The position numbers and the translations under genes were made by a program. Below the pieces are notes generated by a model that did no database searches, was not told where the DNA came from, and saw only the letters and a program-made list of their open reading frames with translations. This document shows positions 1 through 5,459 of a DNA stretch of 5,459 nucleotides, piece by piece. Source of the stretch: an uncultured Clostridium sp. (GTDB taxonomy: Bacteria; Bacillota; Clostridia; Oscillospirales; Acutalibacteraceae); assembly GCA_900547915.1 (NCBI GenBank), contig URIN01000120.1, positions 1 through 5,459 on the forward strand, read 5' to 3'. Position 1 is the stretch's first letter; each line of letters begins with the position of its first letter.

Positions 1-43
1 ATATCATTGAATAACAAACTATAAGTAATAAGAGGCAATTAAT

Positions 44-1480
44 ATGGGTGAATACAGAAGAAAAACTAAGATAATATGCACAATAGGTCCTTCTTCCTGC
101 GACAAAGATGTGCTTGAGAAGCTGATGCTCGCGGGTATGGATGTGGCAAGGTTCAATTTTTCGCACGGCGATTATGACACATTTGAAAAATGGTTTTCAA
201 ATATTGACGAGGTAAGAAATAAACTCGGAATTCCGGTAGCAACTTTGCTCGATACAAAAGGACCGGAGATAAGAATAGGCGCTTTTGAAAACGAGAAAGG
301 AATCGTCCTTAAAAGAGGACAGAAATTTACTCTTACAACTGATGAGGTTGTAGGTAACAACGATAGGTGCTCTGTTTCTTTTAAAGGTTTGCCAAAAGAA
401 GTAAAAAAAGGCACCACCATTCTTATTGATGATGGTCTTATTGCTCTTGAAGTTACTGATATCAAGAACAATGACATTGTATGCAAGGTAATTGACGGAG
501 GAATTGTAACAGATCACAAAGGTGTAAATGTTCCCAATGTTTCTCTTTCATTGCCTTATCTTTCCGATAAGGATATGCAGGATCTTAACTTCGGCGCTCA
601 GATGGGATTCGATTTCATAGCTGCGTCTTTCTGCCGCACCGGTGCGGATATTGCTTACCTGCGTAATTTCTGCCATGCTCTCGGCTGGAATGATGTCAGA
701 ATTATCGCAAAGATAGAAAACAGCGAAGGCGTTGAAAACATTGATGATATTATCCGTGAGGCGGACGGTATTATGGTAGCGCGCGGTGATATGGGTGTTG
801 AGATTCCGTTTGAAAAGATTCCGTCAATTCAAAAAATGATAATTGAAAAAGTGTTTGCGGCAGGCAAGATAGTAGTTACCGCAACGCAGATGCTTGAGTC
901 AATGATAAAGAATCCCCGCCCAACAAGAGCGGAGATTACCGATGTCGCAAATGCTATTTATGACGGCACTTCTTCAATAATGCTTTCGGGTGAGACTGCT
1001 ATGGGCGCTCATCCTGTTGAAGCTGTCAAAACAATGGCGCTCATTGCACGCACAACAGAGCAGGATATTAATTATATTGAGAGATTTGAGAAGTTTGCCC
1101 AGAGACATCTTTCAGGTGATATTACTTCAGCAATCTCACATGCCACTGTTACAACGGCGCATGACCTTAACGCAGCAGCTATAATAACCGTAACAAAGAG
1201 CGGAAACACAGCAAGACAGATTTCAAAATACAGACCGCATTGCCTTATTATTTCCGCCACAACAAGTGAGAAGGTCCGCCGCCAGAACAATCTTTCGTGG
1301 GGCGTTCTTCCTATTATGTGCGAGGAAAAATCAAATACAGATGAACTTTTCGAACACGCCGTAGAGGTAGCCAAAAAAACAGGATATATCAAAAAAGGCG
1401 ACTTAGTTGTTATCACGGCGGGCATACCGCTCGGTCAGAGCGGCACCACCAATATGCTCAAGGTGGATTTAGTTGATTGA
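44..1480 (+). CDS. pyk: Pyruvate kinase
   Basis: Cytoplasmic glycolytic enzyme that transfers phosphate from phosphoenolpyruvate to ADP, giving pyruvate and ATP. The 478-residue protein has the usual order: N-terminal half of the (beta/alpha)8 barrel, B domain (about 71-166), rest of the barrel (to about 340) and C-terminal domain. Visible motifs are the K+ ligands N38, S40, D70 and T71; GPEIR with E75, which is typical of K+-dependent enzymes; catalytic K223 with metal ligands E225 and D249 (KIEN and RGDMG); the ATQMLESM and PTRAE motifs; and a C-terminal TAGIPLGQSGTTNM segment. It is the short form, without the extra PEP-utilising domain carried by Bacillus pyruvate kinases. The ATG is preceded by AAGAGG (30-35) at 8 bases, which supports this start. 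No promoter is convincing in the 43 upstream bases, so transcription probably enters from the left. It is the first visible gene of a tightly spaced four-gene group. The identification is secure; which effector activates it cannot be read. Confidence 0.98.
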   Translation: MGEYRRKTKIICTIGPSSCDKDVLEKLMLAGMDVARFNFSHGDYDTFEKWFSNIDEVRNKLGIPVATLLDTKGPEIRIGAFENEKGIVLKRGQKFTLTTDEVVGNNDRCSVSFKGLPKEVKKGTTILIDDGLIALEVTDIKNNDIVCKVIDGGIVTDHKGVNVPNVSLSLPYLSDKDMQDLNFGAQMGFDFIAASFCRTGADIAYLRNFCHALGWNDVRIIAKIENSEGVENIDDIIREADGIMVARGDMGVEIPFEKIPSIQKMIIEKVFAAGKIVVTATQMLESMIKNPRPTRAEITDVANAIYDGTSSIMLSGETAMGAHPVEAVKTMALIARTTEQDINYIERFEKFAQRHLSGDITSAISHATVTTAHDLNAAAIITVTKSGNTARQISKYRPHCLIISATTSEKVRRQNNLSWGVLPIMCEEKSNTDELFEHAVEVAKKTGYIKKGDLVVITAGIPLGQSGTTNMLKVDLVD

Positions 1481-1490
1481 GGTTTGAATA

Positions 1491-2525
1491 ATGAATAAAA
1501 AAATCGTAAAGCTCATAATCAGCGCGGTTGTTATAATTGCACTCATCGCAGCCGTAATTTTCGTTTATACAAAGATAAATAACGATATAAACGGCAGAGA
1601 ATCAGGCGAGGGTACTGAATATACCCTTGTCATAGAGCCGCAGGATTTTGAATATGAGGTCTCGAAAAAACTCAGCGATAATAATATTGTTGTTGATGAT
1701 TCTGTATGGACTATGTGGATGGACAGCCATTATCCGAACTTCACATATATTAACGGCGAATATTATCTTAATTCCAATATGAGTTACGAGGAAATAGCGC
1801 AAAAGCTGCAGAATCCCGATATAAGCCACCAGGTGGTGTCAGTTGCGATACCGGAGGGGTATAATGTTTTCGATATAGCCGAAACACTTGAAGAAAACGG
1901 TATATGCCCAAAAGAGGATTTCTATGCCGCAGTTTCAACAACTGACGGTTATGATTATGAATGGCTTGCCGATTTCCCGAAAGACAGGGAAAATATCGGT
2001 TTTATTCTTGAAGGCTTTTTGTTCCCTGCAACTTATGACCTTGGTATGAATACCGATGCAAAGGTAGTTGTAGATAAAATGCTTGCGGCGTTTGATGACC
2101 GCCTTTCAGATGATATGCTCAACTACTGTGAGAAAAATAATATGACGCTTTACGAGTTTATAACTCTTTGTTCTGTGGTACAGGAGGAGGCGCTTACAAA
2201 AAGCAGCGCTGAGAATATTGCCTCCGTGCTTATAAACAGACTTGAAAAAGGAACACGCCTTCAGTGCGATGTAACTTATTATTACGCTAAAAAACTGCTT
2301 GATTACGGTTTTTCAAAAGAAACTTATGATTCATACTATACCTACCGCTGCCCTGCTCTTCCGAGCGGACCTATCACAAATTCAGGCATGGATATAGTAA
2401 ATGCCGTAATCAACCACCCCGATACGGATTATATGTTCTTTTTCTCAGATCTCAACGGCGAATTTCATTTTGCCGAAACAGGCGAGGAGTTTGAACGTCT
2501 GAAACAGCAGTATCCGTGGAAGTAA
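1491..2525 (+). CDS. mltG: Endolytic murein transglycosylase MltG (YceG-like)
   Basis: Membrane-anchored lytic transglycosylase that, in characterised relatives, cleaves nascent peptidoglycan strands near the membrane and so limits glycan length. The 344-residue protein starts with a short basic cytoplasmic tail, then one hydrophobic helix (about residues 8-26), so the catalytic part lies outside. The YceG domain follows: an IPEGYNVFDIAETL segment, an EGFLFPATYDL segment (the family's EG-hFPxTY motif), the catalytic-region motif SVVQEEA with Q231, E232 and E233, then INRLEKGTRLQCD (D260) and LPSGPITNSG (about 290-299). Many relatives read VEKE where this reads VQEE, so the first acidic position is Gln. 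No LysM domain is present. The ribosome site GAGG (1479-1482) overlaps the pyk stop codon, 8 bases before ATG, which suggests translational coupling and a shared transcript. The family is secure. Which glutamate is catalytic is not settled from the sequence. Confidence 0.95.
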   Translation: MNKKIVKLIISAVVIIALIAAVIFVYTKINNDINGRESGEGTEYTLVIEPQDFEYEVSKKLSDNNIVVDDSVWTMWMDSHYPNFTYINGEYYLNSNMSYEEIAQKLQNPDISHQVVSVAIPEGYNVFDIAETLEENGICPKEDFYAAVSTTDGYDYEWLADFPKDRENIGFILEGFLFPATYDLGMNTDAKVVVDKMLAAFDDRLSDDMLNYCEKNNMTLYEFITLCSVVQEEALTKSSAENIASVLINRLEKGTRLQCDVTYYYAKKLLDYGFSKETYDSYYTYRCPALPSGPITNSGMDIVNAVINHPDTDYMFFFSDLNGEFHFAETGEEFERLKQQYPWK

Positions 2526-2546
2526 TTACTGTCAGGAGGAAAGTTT

Positions 2547-3449
2547 ATGTCCAAGTGGGATATAGATTACCTTTCCCTTTGTGATAAAATACTCACTCAG
2601 GGAACAGAGGTAGTAAACAGAACGGGAGTTAATTCCATAAAGGTTCCCGCCCATCATTTTCATTTTGATCTTGAAGAAGAATTTCCTATATTGACCACTA
2701 AGCAGGTCTTTCTCAGGCAGGCGGTTCTTGAAATGCTTTGGATCTATCAGGCTCAGTCAAACGATGTTAGGTGGCTTCAGGAGCGTGATGTTAAGATCTG
2801 GAACGAGTGGGAGATAGATGAGGACGGATACTGGAATGCCACACAGCTTTTGCCTGATGAAAGCGGCAAACTCGTAAAGCAGCAGGTACATAAGTTCTTT
2901 GGCAAAGAATATGCTCATACGATAGGTACCGCCTATGGCTACATAGTTAATAAATTTAAAATGACGCAAAATCTTCTGGATAAGATACAAAATCATCCTG
3001 AGGACCGCCGTATGGTTATGACTCTTTGGCAGAATGACTATCTCGATACCGCTGTTCTGCCCAGTTGTGTCTGGAGCAGCGAATGGGATGTAACAGACGG
3101 AAAACTCAACTGCTGGGTTCATCAGCGTTCATGCGATGTTCCGCTCGGTCTTCCTTTCAATGTTACTCAGTATGCTGTGCTTCTTTCAATGCTTGCACAT
3201 GTGTCTGGGCTTAAACCCGGCACTATTGACTGGAGCATAAAAGACGCTCATATCTATGTAAATCAAATTGACGGCATCAAAGAACAGCTTCATCGTTTAA
3301 ACGAACAGGGCCATTTGTATGCACCTAAGCTTTGGCTTAATCCTGATGTAAAAGATTTCTTTGATTTTGATAACAGCCGTGATCTTAAAGATGTAAAACT
3401 TTTAGACTATAAACATATGGGCAAGATATCTTTCCCGATATCACAGTGA
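2547..3449 (+). CDS. thyA: Thymidylate synthase (ThyA type)
   Basis: Converts dUMP and 5,10-methylene-tetrahydrofolate to dTMP and dihydrofolate in the cytoplasm; it is the only de novo dTMP route visible here. The 300-residue protein keeps the folate- and dUMP-binding framework: R25, E62 in the EMLW motif, W85, GTAYG (127-131), the phosphate-binding RR pair (154-155), nucleophile C174, QRSCDVPLGLPFN (R194, S195, D197, N205) and DAHIY (H235, Y237). Spacing from C174 to R194 and to H235 equals that in E. coli. It is longer than the 264-residue E. coli enzyme mainly because of about 30 extra residues between W88 and G127, the small-domain insert region that also varies in other Firmicute enzymes. 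Around the nucleophile it reads PSCVWSSEW rather than PCHxxxQ; Val after Cys also occurs in Bacillus-type ThyA. A strong AGGAGG (2534-2539) lies 7 bases before ATG. folA follows after 15 bases and recycles the dihydrofolate product. Confidence 0.97.
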   Translation: MSKWDIDYLSLCDKILTQGTEVVNRTGVNSIKVPAHHFHFDLEEEFPILTTKQVFLRQAVLEMLWIYQAQSNDVRWLQERDVKIWNEWEIDEDGYWNATQLLPDESGKLVKQQVHKFFGKEYAHTIGTAYGYIVNKFKMTQNLLDKIQNHPEDRRMVMTLWQNDYLDTAVLPSCVWSSEWDVTDGKLNCWVHQRSCDVPLGLPFNVTQYAVLLSMLAHVSGLKPGTIDWSIKDAHIYVNQIDGIKEQLHRLNEQGHLYAPKLWLNPDVKDFFDFDNSRDLKDVKLLDYKHMGKISFPISQ

Positions 3450-3464
3450 TTTTACGGAGTTTTT

Positions 3465-3941
3465 ATGAATATATCGCTTATACTTTCCGTTGGCAGAAAC
3501 AATGAAATAGGTAAAGGAAACGACCTTATATGGCATTTCCACGCCGATATGAAGTTTTTCCGTGAGACCACAACGGGAAATACAGTAATTATGGGCAGAA
3601 AAACATTTGAGTCGCTGCCCAAGGTGCTGCCAAACAGAAAAAATATAGTAATATCAACAGACCAAAATTTAAAAATAGACGGCGCAGTTGTAGTTCATAG
3701 TGTTGAGGAAGCACTTGAGGAAGCAAAAAACGATAATGTTTTTGTTATCGGCGGAGGAAAAATTTATGCTGAATTTCTGCCGCTTGCAGATAAGATATAT
3801 CTTACCGAGATAGATGCTCAGTGCCCCGAGGCGGATACTTTTTTTTCAGTTTTTGACAAGTCACTTTACACCCGTACTGTGCTCGGTGAAAATGAGGAAG
3901 ACGGTATCAAGTTTTCCCATGTGCTTTACACAAAAAATTAA
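3465..3941 (+). CDS. folA: Dihydrofolate reductase
   Basis: NADPH-dependent reduction of dihydrofolate to tetrahydrofolate in the cytoplasm, replacing the cofactor oxidised by the upstream ThyA. The 158-residue length is normal for a chromosomal bacterial enzyme. Visible landmarks are the N-terminal strand and GxxGxxG-like region (NEIGKGNDL), W23, substrate-binding acid D28, F32, the NADPH-binding MGRKTFESLP (43-52), R58 in the PNRKN segment, the VIGGGKIY glycine loop (94-101), T114 and the DTFF segment (124-127). The usual LPWxLPxD stretch reads LIWHFHAD: the prolines at E. coli positions 21 and 25 are Ile22 and His26. The Met20-loop signature is therefore not canonical, although the catalytic acid is kept. 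A modest CGGAG ribosome site (3455-3459) lies 5 bases before ATG. No terminator follows directly; the next hairpin is the infC leader attenuator, so read-through into the infC operon is possible. Also known as dfrA in some annotations. Confidence 0.95.
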   Translation: MNISLILSVGRNNEIGKGNDLIWHFHADMKFFRETTTGNTVIMGRKTFESLPKVLPNRKNIVISTDQNLKIDGAVVVHSVEEALEEAKNDNVFVIGGGKIYAEFLPLADKIYLTEIDAQCPEADTFFSVFDKSLYTRTVLGENEEDGIKFSHVLYTKN

Positions 3942-3949
3942 ATAATATG

Positions 3950-3978
3950 TTGACAAAGCAGCTTAGCTGTGTTAATAT
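3950..3978 (+). promoter_or_regulatory. Sigma-A promoter of the infC-rpmI-rplT operon
   Basis: A perfect -35 TTGACA (3950-3955) is separated by 17 bases from a -10 TAATAT (3973-3978), with an extended-10 TG at 3970-3971. The start of transcription would be near 3985, which gives a leader of about 135 nt before infC. It begins only 8 bases after the folA stop codon and is the strongest promoter match in the window. An 11-base palindrome (CAGCTTAGCTG, 3959-3969) occupies its spacer. Confidence 0.82.
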
Positions 3979-4067
3979 ATTTCCACAACAAAGAAGAACA
4001 TTTATCCCGTTCTCCCCTTAAGCACAGGCGAAAAGGGCAATACACTTTATTTTATTAGGGTTTATTG

Positions 4068-4104
4068 AAGCGCGGGCATTTATGTTCGCGCTTTTAATTA
4101 TTTT
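4068..4104 (+). terminator. Intrinsic terminator (attenuator) in the infC leader
   Basis: AAGCGCG (4068-4074) pairs perfectly with CGCGCTT (4087-4093). Two G-U pairs and a C-G pair extend the stem to 10 bp around a six-base ATTTAT loop. A T-rich tract follows (4092-4104, interrupted by AA and A). It lies between the promoter and infC, so it should act as a conditional terminator, and it could also stop transcripts reading through from folA. Confidence 0.78.
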
Positions 4105-4113
4105 AAAGAGGTG
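4104..4113 (+). promoter_or_regulatory. infC ribosome binding site that decides the start
   Basis: TAAAGAGGTG matches the ideal anti-16S complement TAAGGAGGTG at nine of ten positions. The GTG at 4111-4113 is the end of this element and so is a poor start codon. The spacing places initiation at ATC 4120-4122, six bases after the element and eight after the GAGG core. Confidence 0.75.
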
Positions 4114-4119
4114 TTATTT

Positions 4120-4638
4120 ATCAGCAGAGAAATTCCGCAGCTCAACGGAGAAATCAGAGATAAGGAATTGCGTGTTATCACGGCAGACGGCGAACAGCTC
4201 GGCATCATGAGCGCAAAAGATGCTCTTCACGAGGCTGAACTCAGAGGTCAGGATCTTGTTAAGATCGCTCCGCAGGCAAAACCGCCCGTTGTAAAGATAA
4301 TGGATTACAGCAAATTCCGCTATGAGCAGGCTAAACGCGAAAAGGAAAACCGTAAAAAGCAGAAAACTATCGATACCAAAGAGATTCGCCTTTCGCTTAA
4401 CATTGACATCGGCGATTTCAATACAAAGGTAAATCAGGCTAAAAAGTTCCTTGAAAAAGGTGATAAGCTCAAGGTTTCACTGCGTCTTCGCGGCAGGGAA
4501 ATGGCCCATTCGGACCTCGGCGTTGCGAATATGGAAAGATTTGCTCAGGCTCTCGGTGATGAATTCAATGTTGATAAAGCCCCAAAGCTTGAGGGCAGGC
4601 AGATCCTTATGTTCATGTCCCAAAAGCCGTCTAAATAA
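4120..4638 (+). CDS. infC: Translation initiation factor IF3
   Basis: Binds the 30S subunit, keeps it apart from 50S and checks the start codon and initiator tRNA. From ATC the protein has 172 residues, normal for Firmicute IF3. It has an N-terminal domain (LNGEIRDKELRVI, then APQAKPPVVKIMDYSKF at about 50-66), a basic helical linker (about 67-82) and a C-terminal domain with KEIRLSLNID, DFNTKVNQAKKFLEKGDKLKVSLRLRGRE and KLEGRQILM. The ATC start is chosen because the nearly ideal ribosome site at 4104-4113 has correct spacing only to it and because the protein then begins at the point where family members begin. An in-frame GTG at 4111 would give 175 residues but lies inside that ribosome site. 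A non-AUG start fits known IF3 autoregulation: IF3 discriminates against AUU, AUC and AUA starts. rpmI follows after 29 bases. Confidence 0.96.
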   Translation: MSREIPQLNGEIRDKELRVITADGEQLGIMSAKDALHEAELRGQDLVKIAPQAKPPVVKIMDYSKFRYEQAKREKENRKKQKTIDTKEIRLSLNIDIGDFNTKVNQAKKFLEKGDKLKVSLRLRGREMAHSDLGVANMERFAQALGDEFNVDKAPKLEGRQILMFMSQKPSK

Positions 4639-4667
4639 TTAAAAATAAATTTCTGGAGGAATAAATT

Positions 4668-4865
4668 ATGCCAAAGATCAAAACACACAGCGGCGCAAAA
4701 AAGCGTTTCAAAACAACAAAAAGCGGCAAGGTAAAGCGCGCTCATGCTTATACCTCTCATATTCTCACAAAGAAAACAACTAAGCGTAAAAGAAATCTTC
4801 GCAAAACAACTGTCGGCGATGTAACGAACCAGAAGCAGATGAAGAGGCTCGTTCCTTATAAATAA
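4668..4865 (+). CDS. rpmI: 50S ribosomal protein L35 (bL35)
   Basis: Small, very basic ribosomal protein of the large subunit. At 65 residues it is the usual length. It opens with [14 protein letters not shown], the family signature, followed by [20 protein letters not shown] and ends in [14 protein letters not shown] ribosome site (4655-4659) lies 8 bases before ATG. It sits between infC and rplT, the conserved bacterial order, and should be cotranscribed with both. No promoter or terminator separates it from infC. Confidence 0.98.
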   Translation: MPKIKTHSGAKKRFKTTKSGKVKRAHAYTSHILTKKTTKRKRNLRKTTVGDVTNQKQMKRLVPYK

Positions 4866-4944
4866 TAAGATCTCACCGCGCGTTTTTGCGCAGTTATATT
4901 AAATAATTGATAATAATTCGTTAATCTATCGGAGGTAATAAGTT

Positions 4945-5298
4945 ATGGCAAGAATCAAAGGCGCTATGGCCACTCGTAAAAGAAGAAAGAAAGTATTAAA
5001 AGCCGCTAAGGGCTATTACGGCAGCAAACATCGCCTTTTCAAAACAGCTAAGCAGGCTGTTATGAAGAGCGGTCAGTATGCTTATATCGGCAGAAAGCAG
5101 AAGAAGAGAGAGTTCCGCAGAATGTGGATCACAAGAATTTCTGCTGCCTGCAAAGCAAACGGTATCAACTATTCAACATTTATGAACGGCCTTAAGAAAG
5201 CCGGCATTGATCTCAACAGAAAGATGCTTGCTGAAATCGCTGTTTCAGACGCTGCTGCGTTCACTTCTCTTGTTGAAACAGCAAAGGCTGCTCTTTAA
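4945..5298 (+). CDS. rplT: 50S ribosomal protein L20 (bL20)
   Basis: Binds 23S rRNA early in assembly of the large subunit; in B. subtilis and E. coli it also represses its own operon by binding leader RNA that mimics its rRNA site. The 117-residue protein is the normal length. The basic, extended N-terminal half carries [25 protein letters not shown], and the globular half begins around residue 60 with [34 protein letters not shown] and a closing ETAKAAL. A strong GGAGG (4931-4935) lies 9 bases before ATG. The 79-base gap after rpmI has a small GCGC hairpin without a T run, so read-through from rpmI is expected. It is the last gene before the operon terminator and is the likely feedback regulator acting at the leader (3985-4119). 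Confidence 0.98.
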   Translation: MARIKGAMATRKRRKKVLKAAKGYYGSKHRLFKTAKQAVMKSGQYAYIGRKQKKREFRRMWITRISAACKANGINYSTFMNGLKKAGIDLNRKMLAEIAVSDAAAFTSLVETAKAAL

Positions 5299-5321
5299 TT
5301 TTAAAGCAATAAATACAGTTA

Positions 5322-5357
5322 GCCCCGCCGGTTATACCGGCGGGGCGCTTTGTTTGT
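5322..5357 (+). terminator. Intrinsic terminator after rplT
   Basis: A perfect 10-bp stem, GCCCCGCCGG (5322-5331) with CCGGCGGGGC (5337-5346), encloses the five-base loop TTATA and is followed by the T-rich tract GCTTTGTTTGT. It is the most stable hairpin in the window and lies 24 bases after the rplT stop, so it should end the infC-rpmI-rplT transcript. Confidence 0.93.
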
Positions 5358-5395
5358 ATAATTTATTAAAAATCTTTGTATTTTCAATTTTTGTG

Positions 5396-5424
5396 TTGAA
5401 CTTTTTTGCATAATAATGTATTAT
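5396..5424 (+). promoter_or_regulatory. Putative promoter of a gene right of the window
   Basis: TTGAAC (5396-5401) is followed after 17 bases by TATTAT (5419-5424, five of six matches to the -10 consensus). A perfect TATAAT overlaps at 5422-5427, but at 20 bases from this -35. It points away from the rplT terminator towards a gene beyond the right edge. The surrounding DNA is very A+T-rich, so chance matches are a real possibility. Confidence 0.5.
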
Positions 5425-5426
5425 AA

Positions 5427-5451
5427 TTAATATCTTAAATTTAGATATTAA
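5427..5451. repeat. Inverted repeat overlapping the putative start site, operator-like
   Basis: Arms of nine bases, TTAATATCT (5427-5435) and AGATATTAA (5443-5451), match perfectly around a seven-base centre that is itself mostly symmetrical (TAAATTT). The element begins right at the -10 region and covers the expected transcription start near 5431, a typical place for a repressor site. The regulator cannot be named. As RNA it would be a weak A-U hairpin without a T run, so a terminator role is unlikely. Confidence 0.5.
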
Positions 5452-5459
5452 ATATATAG

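Larger units (their letters stand above)
3985..4119 (+). promoter_or_regulatory. infC operon 5' leader, probable L20-responsive attenuator
   Basis: This is the untranslated leader expected from the promoter upstream. In order it holds a pyrimidine-rich segment (4005-4019), a small CCCTT/AAGGG hairpin (4015-4019 with 4033-4037), an A+T-rich spacer, a terminator hairpin (4068-4093) and the infC ribosome site. Positions 4006-4013 can also pair with 4069-4076 (seven of eight positions, counting one G-U), which would break the terminator and act as an antiterminator. In B. subtilis, free ribosomal protein L20 binds the equivalent leader and favours premature termination (Rfam family L20_leader). 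Position before infC-rpmI-rplT and the terminator/antiterminator layout support the same role here. L20 binding itself is inferred from the family. Confidence 0.72.

Noticed and set aside
1..43. Possible promoter before pyk (TTGAAT at 7-12)
   Set aside because: No -10-like hexamer lies at an acceptable distance; only the ribosome site at 30-35 is supported.
172..517. Reverse-strand open frames opposite pyk
   Set aside because: They lie fully inside a clear pyruvate kinase gene, overlap each other in different frames, and show no protein-like motifs or ribosome sites.
2757..3122. Reverse-strand open frame opposite thyA
   Set aside because: Antisense to a conserved enzyme core, without ribosome site or recognisable domain; an antisense shadow.
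3425..3442. Two GATATC copies flanking TTTCCC at the end of thyA
   Set aside because: Both lie inside the thyA coding sequence, encoding a plausible C-terminus; no T run follows and the arms are short.
4111..4119. GTG at 4111 as the start codon of infC
   Set aside because: It forms the 3' end of the ribosome binding site itself and has no separate site upstream; ATC at 4120 has the proper spacing.
4082..4212. Short open frame beginning with ATG in the attenuator loop and running out of frame into infC
   Set aside because: No ribosome site precedes it, the ATG lies inside the terminator loop, and the product has no recognisable features; it is a shadow of infC.
4878..4891. GCGC hairpin between rpmI and rplT
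   Set aside because: Only four base pairs and no T run after it (AGTTATATT follows), so it is unlikely to terminate transcription; at most an RNA-processing site.
5207..5413. Open frame overlapping the end of rplT and running through the terminator
   Set aside because: It is in another frame of rplT, has no ribosome site, and crosses a strong terminator hairpin; composition shows no sign of coding.

Overview
The window looks like a chromosomal housekeeping segment of a low-to-moderate G+C Clostridia-type Firmicute. My best guess is the Ruminococcaceae/Oscillospiraceae side, but the sequence alone does not fix the genus. The evidence is: strong GGAGG-type ribosome sites before most genes; A+T-rich intergenic DNA; an infC-rpmI-rplT operon with a Firmicute-style attenuated leader; a thymidylate synthase with the Val-after-Cys active site seen in Bacillus/Clostridia-like enzymes; and a short pyruvate kinase. 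TGA is used as a stop (pyk, thyA), so the standard bacterial code applies. All seven genes are on the + strand, and no mobile element, CRISPR array, tRNA or rRNA is visible.

Positions 44-3941 hold four closely packed genes: pyk (pyruvate kinase), mltG (membrane-anchored endolytic murein transglycosylase), thyA (thymidylate synthase) and folA (dihydrofolate reductase). The gaps are 10, 21 and 15 bases with no terminator or obvious promoter between them, so they probably share a transcript that begins left of the window. thyA and folA form a metabolic pair: ThyA makes dTMP and oxidises methylene-tetrahydrofolate to dihydrofolate, and FolA regenerates tetrahydrofolate. Pyk and MltG serve glycolysis and cell-wall synthesis and have no obvious biochemical link to that pair.

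Positions 3942-4119 form a regulatory region. A good sigma-A promoter with an extended -10 lies just after folA. It is followed by a leader of about 135 nt that ends in an intrinsic-terminator hairpin directly before infC. A competing long-range pairing that would hide one arm of the terminator can be drawn. This is the layout of the L20-responsive leader known from Bacillus subtilis.

Positions 4120-5298 hold infC (translation initiation factor IF3), rpmI (ribosomal protein L35) and rplT (ribosomal protein L20). infC most likely starts at an AUC codon, which would let IF3 repress its own translation. L20 is the probable feedback regulator of the whole operon through the leader. A strong terminator (5322-5357) closes the operon.

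The last 100 bases are an A+T-rich intergenic region. They contain a promoter-like element and a near-perfect inverted repeat over the expected transcription start, probably the control region of a gene lying to the right of the window.

No undescribed multi-gene system is evident. The points most worth checking are the AUC start of infC, the attenuator architecture, the operator-like palindrome at the right edge, and the non-consensus signature residues in both ThyA and FolA.
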